Below are positions 43,327-55,970 of a stretch of DNA of 64,000 bases, in pieces (the stretch's first letter is position 1; each line of letters opens with the position of its first letter). A model generated the notes under the pieces. The model was not told the DNA's origin, ran no database searches, and saw only the letters and a list, made by a program, of their open reading frames with translations. Both the position numbers and the translations under genes were made by a program. The stretch is from Paramacrobiotus metropolitanus (lineage: Eukaryota > Tardigrada > Eutardigrada > Parachela > Macrobiotidae), in contig NW_026570300.1 of assembly GCF_019649055.1 (NCBI RefSeq), positions 62,001 to 126,000 of the forward strand. The letters run 5' to 3'.

Positions 43327-46149
43327 CATCTTTTTTATTGCATTATTTTATCGTTTGTTGTTTTATTTGTACCGGTATATGTTTCGATTGCCTGTGAAAT
43401 GTGGATTTCGCGTTTATGAGTCGAGTCAGCAGTTGTTAAAAACGTTGAAAAACTGAAAGAAAAAGATTATAGCGAAGAAAAACGAATCGCCGACCCTGGT
43501 GGGTGGCTGTTTACGCATGGCATTACATTAATTTTTGGAGTTTGAGAATTTAACTAACACTGTATTAGGTTTAGTGCAGGAAAACGCGCTGCAAATTGGC
43601 AAAAAGAATATTTTCGTCAGAAAAGTTGAAAGTTAATATATGCGAACAGGTTTTAAATAAGTGATTTTGATGTCCTAAATCAAAGATTTAATGAAACCTT
43701 AGTAAAAGATTAAGTTATAAGTACTTAAATTTTAAAATGGGAAGTGGCCGTCTCACACGCCGTTTCGATTGGTTCACCACCGTCCAATAGGAAATGCAAA
43801 ATGGAGTCAGCACTATTGCTTATTGGTGCATAGTATTCTATAAGCCAATCATGGTCCGTATAACACCAGCACACCTGCGACAGGCAAGATTTGCTTCTGG
43901 TTATCTGGTATGGCTGAATCCGAAACCTGAAAATATTCATATCGGTCTGCGTCAGACTCATTACGAAGTAAATTGATAATGCGCATGCATCTTAATTTGA
44001 AAGGAAATTTTCTGGGATTGTTTCGCGTTCGTTGGCATTATCATTCTTGTGCGTGTAAATCAATTCCCCAAGAACTGCAGCATTACTGTGGTTGATAACA
44101 TGACCTGAATTAAGTCCACTTGACGATGCTGGAAATGTGCGTGTCGTGTGAGCATCGGAACAAGTTCTCAAGCCAAACTGGTTTCTGTTGATTCTGTTTT
44201 CCCAAGTGTTTTGTGATTTGAATGATTTTCCACCACTGCGTCGTTTTTCGGTGTTGACATTTACTCATTCCATCATAGCGGATTGTAGTGGGGAAAAAAG
44301 GTAAGACGCTGCTTCGTGTCTTGATGAGTGTAACTTAAAGTACCATGTTTAAATTTAAACTACCTTTTTAAAATGTAATGATTGCAGTCCCACATAAATC
44401 ACAACGATTTTTGTCGACCTTAAATCACTGTATGTTGTGGACAACATTTTCAACTTTAAGTGTTTAATGACTCTATAAATACGAAAAAAACTGAAACTAG
44501 CCGCTAGCGTTACCGCAGCTGAAATTTATAAATTAATTTAATTTTGGAAGTACAGAAAAAATTGTCTGTTTGGAATTACCTTCTGATGCTGACGAGTGAG
44601 TCAACTCATTTCTCGGTAATTAAAAATCAATGCCAAGTGGGTTTGCTATAATTTTTTATGAATGATGTTTGCGATTTCTTTTTGGGAGTTGTAGATAAGT
44701 CATGAAGCTGTATTGTACACTGTAGTGACTGACTGACTGTACAGTGTACATGGTTCTGTCAACTTCTGTGCATCAATTATTTCAAATTTGCGTTTGCCAT
44801 CTGAATCTTGTATCGTGCACCCTTGTTGATTTTTATGTGTTTTTAAATTATCCAGAAAGAAGTGTTTTTAAGTGTATGTTGTAGGCTGATCGAAATAAAT
44901 TTCCAAATTTAATGAGGACAATCGGTTTGTAGGCACACTTTACAGCGACGTTTGCTGAGGTGCACTTTTGACTTTCTTACAATATTTGTGCATTCCAACG
45001 TTGGTCAGCAGAAAGTCACTACTGCGATTCTTATCTGTTGTTCGATCTCTAACGTAAAGATGAAGCGAAATATTTTTGATCTGTCGCCAAATAAATCAGT
45101 AAGACGGCCCGAGACTGCGGGGGCGGTGTACACAGCAGGCGGAAGGCTGAAATGGATTGACTAATCGTAAATCGTAATACATAATTGATAGTAAATTATG
45201 GTGTAATGTGATCCCGAAATAGCTTCTTCGGCTTTCAGACTTTTCGGTTCATTGGCTTGATAAAAGCCACGAGAGTGTGGTTTTAAACTTATAATTTTCA
45301 TGATATTGGTAATTTGAACATTATTTTGCGTCATCTTGTATCGACGTTGACGGTCAACGTTCAGTTCTTTTATTTATCAAATTAGTTGAAATTACGAACC
45401 ATTGAAGAAATTATTCATTTCACTCGATTTTTGGCTCCGAATTCTTCGGACCTCAATTAGCGGTTTTTGCTTTGATTTTTAACCGCCGTTTTTGTTTGCG
45501 AAAGTTTATTTTGTACATATGCACTAACATTTTTCTTTTAATTAATTCCTCCGCCATGCAGTCAGCAGTGCTCTCTGTTGTTGCTGTTTGTTAGTGAATT
45601 TTTGTATACAGTAATATATTGCAATATGATTTCAAGCAGTAGTTTCAGTTACCAGTGCTCGTTGCATGTTTTGCTCAATTATAAGTGTTCCATAATAAAA
45701 CAGTTGCCCGGTTATCTACTACGCTGTAAATCCTCATTAATTTGTACAATACTCGTCTATACACTACTTACGATTAATGTCTGCTGTATAGCTAATACTG
45801 ACTTAGCAGTAATATTAGGTAATGTTAAATGTTAATTCACTTCAACTTAATTCAGTTAATTGCTGATTTGCCTTGTGGAATGCAAATGATTATCCTTCGA
45901 TCGCTCCTTTGCCTCCGGCTTTCGATCCAAAAATTACTTACGGTGATTTATGGATCGTATTGTGGCGTTTTTGTGTTTCGTGGTATTTGACTTGACATAT
46001 TGTTGACATAGGAAATCATTGTTTACCTGAATAACACCGTCAGCTGTTGATTATTGATATTATACTGTGTGCTGATGTGTTCATCGTGCAGTTACGCTAC
46101 TATTAAGTTCAATAAATCAAATTTGGTTTGCAGTGTTTCTAGTGTTTTG
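43327..46149. other. Intergenic stretch between MRPL40 and SNX17
   Basis: Contains MRPL40 3' UTR, a CCAAT-box cluster at 43768-43849, a hairpin (TGTACACTGTA and its inverse) at 44714-44750, and presumably the SNX17 first, non-coding exon ending at 46149. No further coding exon was found; frames of 70-85 codons here have no support. Confidence 0.5.
43768..43849. promoter_or_regulatory. Cluster of four CCAAT boxes
   Basis: CCAAT pentamers occur at 43768-43772 (minus), 43784-43788 (plus), 43822-43826 (minus) and 43845-43849 (plus), alternating in orientation within 82 bases. Such clusters are typical of NF-Y-bound promoters or enhancers. No transcript start can be assigned. Confidence 0.4.
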
Positions 46150-46376
46150 GTAAGTATTTTTAAGGATTTTCTCTGCACTGCCGGCTGGTAACGTGCAGTA
46201 GTTGTAGGGAAACTGTTGTAATACTCGTAGTAATATAGTATTCGATATCAAAACGTGCCACTTCGTAGATTTAATTTTTTAAGTCAGTAAAATTTAGACG
46301 GTTAAAAACAATAAGTTTCTATCGATGAGCGGATAATATTTATTTAAGTTTTTAATTTTCTATTGATTGCTTGTAG
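46150..46376 (+). other. 5' UTR intron of SNX17
   Basis: TTTTG followed by GTAAGT at 46150, and an acceptor TTGTAG ending 46376, 31 bases before the start codon. Both sites are strong. Confidence 0.6.
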
Positions 46377-46407
46377 ATTGACGAATAACTGATTGCTGAT
46401 TGGGAAG

Positions 46408-48230
46408 ATGCATTTCGCCATTCTGGGCACGGAGGATCTCATTGACGCCTACGGCACGACGTACACCTCCTACAAACTGTACTGCAACGGGACGTACCAT
46501 GGATCGGCTCGCTATCGGGAATTCGCCGATCTCCACAACGGGCTGCGCAATCATTTCAATGGCAGCCTGCCATCGTTCCCACCGAAGAAGATGTTCAATC
46601 TCTCTGCCCTGGAGGTCAATGCTCGCCGGGCTCAACTGGAGAAGTACATGCAGAATCTGGGACAGCTGCCCGAGGCGGTATACAGTGCACCGCTGCAGGA
46701 TTTCCTGAAAAAACTTATCCTACGCTCCGCGCACGATCTGGATGCTTCCGATTTACAGGTACGAGTACAATTTATATAAGAATTTTGATTCTGCTCGATG
46801 TTTATTAATTGTTGTTTTGCAGTTTTAATTGAATTTTGTCAATTTGCACGAATAGTTCTGGTGGTTGCTATCGCGATTTTTAAGGCAGAGCTGCCTGGAT
46901 TGTGGTTTTAAAAGTGTTTACATTCATTTCTGAATGGAGAAAATGCATGTTGATCGATGCAGTGCAAAATAAGCATAGAACATTTGATAAAGTTCTGCAA
47001 AAAAACTGTGAAATAAAAATTTAGTAAGTTATGGCTATAGTTTTCGTCTTGAATTTGAGCTGATTTTCGTAATTTCATGTAAGCCACCTGACAGTATCTG
47101 TACATGCAAGTCGTTGTGGAGATCTGATGATATTTTATTTGCCAAAAATTTTTAAGAGCTGTTTATCGTGTACGTTTTTTCTGTATACAAGTGTATGAAG
47201 TATGGAATGAATGTGCCGAAAAAAGGATAATGGCTTGTATAAACAAGCTTGAGCAGGATTGTTTGTTTAGGTATTTTTGCTCAACGGCAGTGCCATTTCC
47301 CTTCAGCTTGACCCGAAAACTTCCGCCGACGAGGTCCTGGAAGCAGTTTGCCGGGACATTAAACTCCCCCTTGAACTGACCAACTACTTCGCCCTGTATC
47401 TCGCCCGTGAAGACCTTCCCGCCAAATACATCCCTTTCAAAAAATTCGCACCATTCGAGTATCCCTTCGCTTGCCTCCACCTCAACAGTCCCCCGAACGG
47501 CCTATCCCGACCGAAACTGCGTATTATCCTGAAAAAATCCTATTGGGACGCCGAATTCGACACGGAAATCCTGGATTCACCCAGCCGCGTGGGCATCAAC
47601 CTCCTGTTTGTAGAGACCGTCGACGCCATCAATCGCGGTTGGATTGTCCCCACCTCCGAGCAGAAAGCCCAACTGGAACACCTGCAGAGTAAAGGGTCCC
47701 GTCGGGAATTCGTCCAGTTAGCCCGCAACATCAAGGGCTACGGGAGTGTCCATTTTGGACCCGCCGTCGTGGACTATCCCTCTCCCGGCACCCGCACCGT
47801 CCCGTATCTGACCGGGAAGGATTTTGTGTGTCCGGTCAATGTCGGCGGGAAACAGGAGGCCGTCTTTCGCATTGTGAGGATGCGCTGCTGGCGCTTGTGT
47901 CTGTCGGAGACGTTCCGCAGTGGCGGTCCGGCGGAGCGCAGTCCGGACACGGCGTCGTTGATGTTCGAGTATCTGATGGCGCGGGAGCAGCTGCAGTGGG
48001 TGACGGTGGTGTCGGAGGAGGCCGTGTGGATGAGCGCGTGTCTGCAGAGTATGGTTGAGGAGTTGATGATGAAGAAGAGCGGGAAACGCATTGAAAAGTG
48101 GGAGAAGAAGGTGCGCAACGGCGGCGAGACAAACGGGCGGACGGAGAGTTTAAGCGTGAGTGTGACGGTGACGCGCAATGTGCGGAGTGACAATGTGGCG
48201 TTTGAGGGAATTGGAAACGATGATCTCTGA
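46408..48230 (+). CDS. SNX17: Sorting nexin 17
   Basis: Two coding exons, 46408-46758 and 47271-48230, joined in phase 0 (donor GTACGA, acceptor TTTGTTTAG); 436 residues against about 470 in vertebrates. A phase-free intron in the 5' UTR runs 46150-46376. Residues 1-117 form the PX domain (MHFAILGTED, RYREFADLHNGL, FPPKKMF, QLEKYMQ), which binds PI3P on early endosomes. The rest is the FERM-like module that recognises NPxY cargo tails: VLEAVCRDI, ILKKSYWDAEFDTEI, RVGINLLFVETV, RMRCWRL, QLQWVTVVSEEAVWMSACLQ. The C-terminus NVAFEGIGNDDL is the signature tail by which SNX17 engages the Retriever complex for recycling of integrins and LDL-receptor family cargo. The linker before the tail is shorter than in vertebrates. 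Confidence 0.95.
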
Positions 48231-49349
48231 GCGGATGAAAATGTTTAAGGTTTCCCCTGGGTACTACGGATGTAAATGCTCAGTGTGCGCTTGAAATCGG
48301 CGTATCACGATATTTTTATACATGTATTAGGACAGATGTGCTCGCTTTCCAGTCTGTGAATTTTGCGCCGTATCGCTTTGTGGCCCTTCGGGGTTGTTTT
48401 ATAAAATGTTAAAATTGTGACTATTTTATTTGTGTTCAGCGTTTGCTTAGCCTTGTTTTATTACCGCAGCAGAACCTTTTTTTTATTTTTCCCGATGTTG
48501 ATGCGTAATTTTTGATTGCATCTTCTGGGCTTTTTTATTGTGAGGATTATTTGCGAAAAAAATGACAGATTTGTACCGTAGACGGTATGCGATATCATAC
48601 ATGTACTTGTACTAGTACAGAGTACTGTGTACAGATACATTCCAGTGATTCCACTACGCGAAGTAGTATCGTACTATGGACCACGCGAAGACCAGGCTTT
48701 TTGGGGGTACATCAACAATTAGAACAGATTTGTTCGTATTTTGTATGTAATTTTGTGCAGGAGTATATGCAAATGGATGTTTAAATCAACGTTCTATCCT
48801 GTAGAATGTCTTGTACAGAACTTCAGAGTACATAACAGAGCGGAGGCGGAAGCAGTTTATAAAGACATTTCTGCCAAATTACCACATTTAAGCAAAAGTA
48901 CATTATGATCTGCAGTGTTTGTAAAATTAGTATTGTAAATTTAGCTAACTGAAATAAATAAACACATACAGATAATTCAATACTTACTAGTTTTAATTTG
49001 TTAAACTGTACATAATCGAAAATATATTGAATATAAAATGTTTCAATTTTTTAAGAGAGCGGCGTCACTCACTCACAGCCCACAGGCATGTAGATCGTCC
49101 GCACCCGTGCGTAGGTTCCGTTGAACTGAACCTCGCTCGCAACGCCACGCCACCTCGTTTCCAAACCGCAGTTGCTGCTTTCCAGCCTTTCCTGTTAATT
49201 TCTAAACTGCCAGTGAGCCGCTGTGAGCGTTCTGTTTTGGTTTTTTCCGTGATCTTGAGTTACTGCACTCTTATTTCGTTCCTGTGTTATTCACACAATC
49301 ATCGCTTCAGTTGCTATTCTTTTTGCATAATTTTTCCCATCTTCCCGCC
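48231..49349. other. SNX17 3' UTR and intergenic stretch
   Basis: No gene seen. A GTAC-rich palindromic cluster lies around 48596-48635. An AAATAAATAAAC poly(A)-type signal lies at about 48952-48963. Confidence 0.4.
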
Positions 49350-50864
49350 ATGAATCGCCATCTACTACGCTGTCAGCTGGCACTGTATCGCGCCAGTAAC
49401 AGCACCTTCACTGCGCCAGCATCCTCACCACGCTCCATCTCAACCACGGCGCCTGTCCTGAAAGCCAAGAAGAAGGACTTGACGGGTACGTACGGGATGG
49501 TGTGTCTATCACCGATTCCGCCTATTGTCGTCTCAGTTGAGGATCAGGCTCGATAGTGCGGGTGTTCGCTTCTCTTTAACAGCTATAAAAGCACGGCGTC
49601 CGCCGCCGCCCATGATTCCGCATCCCACGGCCAAGGAGATGAGCACTAACCCGCCTGATCCCCGCAATGAGCCCGGTTTTGATTGGGAGGCGTATAGTAA
49701 AAAGTTTAATTTTCGTACAGGCCAGCATACGGGCGCGGGACCGACGAATGTGGACAAGAAACATACGGAGAAACCCGCGCATGAGCGCGTATTATCCACA
49801 GGTAGATGAATATCACCGTAAAGTAAATGGCTGATTATTCAATACGGCGTGGGTAGCGAATTTTCTGTTTCCGGTCACATGGGTTGCATTAGTGGTAACC
49901 GAGAAGTACCGGTTGCGTCTGGTTTTGGTTATGCAGTATGTTTTCTAAATTCAGTAAATTGTTCTGGTGGACGATTAAAGTTGATTTGGATTGTTTATGT
50001 CCGAACGGTGTTATTTCAAATCAGATTAGATTTTCTGGGCCAGATTATTTGCGTCTATTTCTGCTTAATTAGGGTTTTTGCTTGTGTCGTTGTGAGAGAC
50101 ATACGTGAAGCGGAGGTGTTTAATAAACTTTAGTTACCTTATCGGCGGAAAATTAAATTCTGGAAATTCAAAAGAATAAACGGAACTCAATACGAGGATA
50201 AAAAGTTTTTGTTTTAGTTGAATACTAATTAAATACCACCTTTTGGACTGATTTCGGTGCGACGTCTGGAATTCGCAATTTTTTGTTGAAATTGATTTGG
50301 TACTGTAAAATGTGTGCATTTATTTTGGTAAATTGCCATCACCTTGCAATCGCTTGTCGGTTGGATTTGTATCGCATTTTTAGAGACGTTTTATGGCTTA
50401 CCGGCTTTTTCCGATCCGATAGAGTAATTGGAATATCAGTTAATGGATTTTATGAAGACTCTTATAATGTAGTACTGGTAACAGTTTATTGTTTGATAAT
50501 CAAGTGCATTTCGAGTAGGAATAAATAAATTTAGTATGATTTTAATTTCGACTGAAAATTATCCCGCTTGCTTGTTTGATTTTTTAACTGATTGTTTCCT
50601 GAATGAGATGTATTTGTATTTTCTTTCACAGGTGGAATTTCAAATGCCGCCGATAAGATCAAACCCGACGACTCGAAGGATGAAGACGACGGCTCCCTGG
50701 AGACCAAGGAGGACCTCTCCCCGGGCACCGCCAACAAGCAGGAGCTGGCCAAGCACGCCAAGAAGAGCCATATCCCACCGGAAATCGCCGGCAAAGTCCA
50801 CGATTCAACGGCGGAATTCATCCACAAACAGTCGGGCGCCTCCTCCATGGGTTCCGGAGGATAG
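49350..50864 (+). CDS. Small hydrophilic protein with mitochondrial-type presequence, 195 residues
   Basis: Three exons, 49350-49485, 49583-49801 and 50632-50864, both junctions in phase 1; the spliced frame closes on TAG. The N-terminus MNRHLLRCQLALYRASNSTF is rich in R, S, T and A with no acidic residue for over 30 residues, a typical mitochondrial presequence. The mature part is very polar, lacks Cys and has few hydrophobics: IKARRPPPPMIPHPTAKE, EPGFDWEAYSKKFNF, DDSKDEDDGSLETKEDL, ELAKHAKKSHIPPEIAGK, EFIHKQSGASSMGSGG. Its composition recalls late-embryogenesis-abundant and other disordered stress proteins, but I see no LEA motif. A poly(A) signal AATAAA follows at 51112. I do not recognise a family. 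Neighbouring MRPL40 also serves mitochondria, but no link is implied. Confidence 0.75.
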
Positions 50865-51562
50865 AAGACCCTTCGTGTGTATACGTTTCCGCGGGAAGAA
50901 TGTGGCTTTTGTGACTACATTTGTCTGTAGATAGGATTTATCCGTTCGGTGTATGTTTTCCGTAAGAAAACATGATATGTGTGGTTCAGTTACGCTTTTG
51001 TGACTGGAAACAATCGTCCGTGGTTTGTTTTTCGTTAATAATCTTCTGGTTTCGTGAAAATTTTCGCGTTAGGATGTTAAAAAAATTCTTTGTACAGAAA
51101 CGGCTTAGCGGAATAAAAATGAAAGAGTAGAATGGTTTTTGCGCCAGACTTGTGATTTATTGAGCATGTGCATAGTGGCACCAGTCTTTCTTAAACACTT
51201 CAGACAGATGTTCGTTATATTAACTAAGAATGCCGAAATATCTTTTTTCCGTACGTACTGAACGTTTAGTAAATAGATATTGACGGCATAAATTGTCGCG
51301 CTTATCCATTTTAACCTTGATACTGGAATTTTCAAGCGCAAGCGCGGAAAGGTCACGTGGTTAGCATTGGATCCATGTATTAACTGTACATCCCACTGAT
51401 TTGCTATCCGGACGCTGGTGCGGACGTAACTGAAAAGGCTTTGTTACCAGCTTTGCTAGTTTCGGTTTATTACAGCAACTATGAATTAAGATTTACAAGC
51501 TCGGTCGTTTTGCGGGAAGAGATAAAATAATAGTGACGACTGGTTGGACTGTGCATTACCGG
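50865..51562. other. 3' UTR of the hydrophilic-protein gene and convergent gene tail
   Basis: Poly(A) signal AATAAA at 51112-51117 on the plus strand. The minus strand is open at 51105-51356 (83 codons) and could contain a further exon of the peptide-precursor gene, but no acceptor of quality was found. Confidence 0.45.
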
Positions 51563-52361
51563 TTACCAGTATACTGTGTACTTACAGTAATTATGGAAGA
51601 GCAAACCCCAAAGGAAACCTTGAGCGTCCCCTCCTAAACCCCAGCCACCAAACTGCCGCTTCGACCTGCTGTGTACCGCATCTGCAAGGAATTAAAGAAT
51701 TAACCGTATTCCACCGAATTACGTCGTAGTAACCTTACGAGTAGCGTTACTGTTTTAAGGGACCTACAGAAAAAGGAAGAAAATAATGAAGAGAACCATA
51801 GTTTTTATGAGAAAAAAATATATATATATACTGTACATGAGTGCAAGCTGTATTTCGAAGTGGGCTTGTAATTAAACGAAGAGGGTCATCAACAGACAAA
51901 GTATGGTAATTATAAGTGCAATTCGATCTTATAATTATGCATCTGTACATTTGTAAAAACATAAAAATCAAATACACGTCATTTACTGTAGTTGCGCAAT
52001 CATAAGTATAAAGACGCTCACCAGAATGATACGATTATTACAAATTTAGGACAAAACGAAAGTCTTGATATATACATAAACTAGGTCATCGTAGAGTCTA
52101 CATCCTTTAGGTCACCCGTCACCAATACACAACTTAAAATAAAATATTACCATTTCAGTAAAGCTACCATTAAAAGCAGATGTGCAATGCTTTGCGTTCG
52201 TCAACGTACGTAGTACGATTGTAAGATAATAAAACCTTACCATTTTGCACTGCTTGTGATCCCTCTGAATTCGATACGGGCATTGCATGAATATGCAGGA
52301 TCAGTGTGCAAAACAGCGTCAGGAATATGCATAATTTCACTGTCGTAGCAAAAGCGGCCAT
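51563..52361 (-). CDS. Candidate secreted peptide precursor (two exons, 79 residues)
   Basis: Exon 1 is 52241-52361 (donor GTAAGG); exon 2 starts at 51681 after an excellent acceptor (CTTTAATTCCTTGCAG). The junction is phase 1. The protein begins MAAFATTVKLCIFLTLFC, a clear signal peptide with cleavage likely after HIHA near residue 26. A short spacer (MPVSNSEGSQAVQ) leads to a dibasic site in HSRSKR, followed by the Gln-starting peptide QFGGWGLGGDAQGFLWG. A Gln after KR is the usual precursor of a pyroglutamate-blocked neuropeptide. The frame reads on to a stop at 51563, but a strong donor (GTAAGT at 51585) would let it splice to a further exon instead. I know no peptide family with this sequence. 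Confidence 0.5.
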
Positions 52362-55300
52362 TGTACATGTGATACGGCTGTGGGCAGGTGACCTTTTGTA
52401 AATTACCGGTGGATACGACGGTAAAATTATATATGGGTACACTGATGCCGCTGCTTCCGCTGATTTTTAGCGTGAAATAAATCTTGTCGACAAGGTTAGC
52501 CGTGTGAATCAGCAATACCGTGCGCGCATTTTCACGCCAAAATGCGTGTTTTTCTCGAGTGGCCGGAAAAGATTATGCTTAATTTGCATTTCACTTAATT
52601 TCTTTTGGCGCTAGCACAAGCCACAGAAATGAACAACTGACAGTACTAACAGTGCCGTTTGCAGTTTCAGTTAACTACTGTGTATAATTATAAGAAACGC
52701 CCATCCAATGCAGGAAAGAAGTGGTTGACAGCAGTCTTTTTGCCGGTATTAAAAATATCACTAAAGTAGCTAACAATTATTTGGACTGTTATAACTTATA
52801 TGGATTAAGGATTTGAAATCGCTAGTTCAGTTTAGAGTTACTTTACACTGCATGATACTTAATTAAAATTCTACAGTTTCATGTGATTTTATTATGTACT
52901 GAAATGTTTACGTTATTGAAAATCGGGGGTTGTACAAAATATACTGTGTAGGTCGCAGGATAGGCGCGCAGGAAGCCTTTTTACTATGTCTATCATTTTG
53001 TTCTGCGTTTAAGCATTCGGTCTCCGATAAAATATTGTTTTTTTATACTTATGAACTAAAAATACAGTAAGCGTTGACCATGTAATAATTGTTAGTGGTA
53101 AATATGTTTGTAAATTTGCACTAGTGTTATCGCTGTTTATACGTATATATACCAGCCAACGCGCTGACGCCATGATCTGGCGCACATGTACAATACAAGT
53201 ACTAGAAGTATGCATAGAATATTATCATAACGTTGTAATATATGGCGCCGCTGGTCAACTGCAGCATATGTCCAGCGGGTGCAATGCGCAGTCGAATTCC
53301 CCGGTGGCGCGGATGTTGAGTGGAGAAAAATAAAAGGAATTTAATATTTAATAATCAGAGCAGCCGGTAATGGATCCATCTGGGACGGGATATGTGTTTG
53401 TATCGCTGTACAATACAGTAGTGGGTGTCCACAGTCGACTGCGCTAAAACTGGATAAACTGCCGGGATTCAGCAGGTGTGGAACAAGTGTAATGGACTGT
53501 ACAGTGCAAAACAGAATGTCGCGCTCTGGTTTTATGGATAACATTAGCCGGATCGCACAGTTTATCCTACTTGACCTTTTGACTTGCAGTGGATGATACG
53601 GCTGCTCATCCCGACGATATAATTGTGCACCTGCAACAATCGGACCATCTGACGTGGTTCCGTTCACTCCATCCATACGAGTACAAATGCAGAGGCTCTG
53701 TACATGAAATAAATACGCTGCGCATGTATATTTTAAAATATTTTCCAATCAGTGTGCTTAAACCGCATATGTAGCTTAAATTCTACAAAACTTTATCGCG
53801 GTAAAAAAATAAAGGACATACAGTAACAGCGACTGCATATATGTACTTGTGTACTTATATGATAAATTTTTACGTTTTATAATTAAATAATAACCGCTAG
53901 GCTGTATGTAAATCGGTTCTCTTACGAATAATTTATTGGTTGTACAGTATTGCTGCAACATTTGCACTTTCCAATGTTAAATCTGTTGTTTTCCCGCAGC
54001 AATATAAAGCCAGAACTCCTAATATTAGTTCAAGGAGAAATACATACGTAATTGGATGATCCGATTCGGATCAAAGAAAAGCCCCGGAAAGTTTTACTTT
54101 TTTCAGAGAGATATACCTAATATAACTGCTCAGTTCTGTTGTAGTACTCTAGTATTATACAAATAGTACTACAGTTACTACTGATCTTTGGATAAGAAAA
54201 TGTCACTTAATATCGGGATTAGCGATCGCGAATAATTGTCGATGCAGCGCGCGTGACACGTGTCTTAAAGACGCTGCAGCTAGCGATGCTGGTTAATTCG
54301 GATGACGCGCACGTTTCCCGTGTCAGCAGAGGAAGATTAATTGCTTCGTACCGCCATGGTTCCGGAGCCGGTGCGAGGCTCTTGCTCGGGATGCGGCGGG
54401 ATATGTCGACTGGCGCGCGGCGTATTTCCTTATCGGTAGCCGCATCGCGGACGGGCAGTTGCACGTCCTGTCTTATATACCAACGCATGCATCCATGCGA
54501 ATCGCCCCACGAAATATGTCCAGTGGATGCGAATACGATCATTAGTCGGTATATACAACGCGATCGTAGTTGCTTATCTGGGCAGATGCCCGGTGAATTA
54601 AGGGATAATACGGCCCAGTTAATCGCGGCCCGTTCGTGTGACTTTTAAAATTAATCGCCAATGGAATTAAGAAATTTATGTTATCGCCATCGCATCCTTC
54701 AATATTATTGTACGATGTGTATATTGATTTTAGTGAACAGATACTGGATACAGTACAGTACATAACATAAAACGCTACGTGGGGTAAATCATAACGCTTA
54801 ATGGAGCGTTCAGTGTCCATATTGTGCGATGAAATAGTATTCCAGTTTCGGTTTATTCTGGCCGCATTCTCAACTAAAATTATTTATAGTTCTCCCGCGC
54901 TTTTCTTGTTATAACTGTTCAGGAAAAAAATGTAACAGCTTTTTATTTATATTTTTGCAGTATAGGTATTACCTCAGGTAGAGCAGAGGTGCAAAGAGAT
55001 CGACGATTTGTGAAATAAGTTAGCCTATGCACTACGATAACTCGCTGCCAGTACGGAATTACCGCCCATAATAATGCAGCAGCGATTTCGGATTTTTGCG
55101 GCGTTTAAAGCCATCGGGCTCATTCTAAGTTTCTAACATTGCAACACATTCAGGATTTTTGTAGCGTTTACAGCTTAACGTCTTGGCCTGGCAAAAATTA
55201 GTTTGAAACGCCGGAACTTCGTGGCTTGTTTAAAATATAAACTGAAGTTTAATTTTATTTATCTACAGATTTCACCACCCCTATTCGACATTCAGGTCCC

Positions 55301-55970
55301 TAAGCGTAAAAATAAAAAAAAAACTGCTGTCCTAATTCATTATCTGTTTTCAATTAACGAACTTTTGCTTCATAGAAATAATGTTTTGTGAGATTGTTGA
55401 GCGCCGCCAAACCGTTTGCAATTATTTATTTCACCCCAAACGACATTCAACGCAAACAAGCTGAGCCAAAAAAACAGTGTATAGCAAACACATCGAAATC
55501 TGTACAAATTACAACGCAACGTCAAGAACAGAGTAAACAGAACCACAAATCTCGAAGGTCAATTATTTTTTTACACAAAAAATATTTTCTGTCACGTCTG
55601 TTTTGACAAGTAACCGGCAACAAGACATAGTTAAGCATTTTTAATGGAAAAAACAAAATGCGCACACAATTCCGCCGCAGTATCCGGCTCAGCTCGTGCA
55701 TAATCTAACGAAAATCAAGAAAAATAAAAAACAAAAATTTCATAACCGCTGTATACATATATAAAAAACTAGAAACTCTTATCGACAGCGATTAATAAAA
55801 AGATCAGAGGAAAAAATTATGGACGGAACGGGGAGAGAAAAACACAGAGATCCGGGTTATTGGATACACACCGGAAGGACAGCATTTGAGAAGGGAGCGC
55901 CAGGAAGACAACACAAGGAAGAGGAATCATCTTGAGCATCATATACACAACATTTCCGGTTGCCGGCGCT
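52362..55970. other. AT-rich stretch without a supported gene
   Basis: Upstream region of the peptide-precursor gene and the 3' flank of the BH3-like gene. GTAC-containing palindromic words are frequent. Frames of up to 135 codons (53341-53748 minus, 54253-54648 plus) lack splice or family support. Confidence 0.4.
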
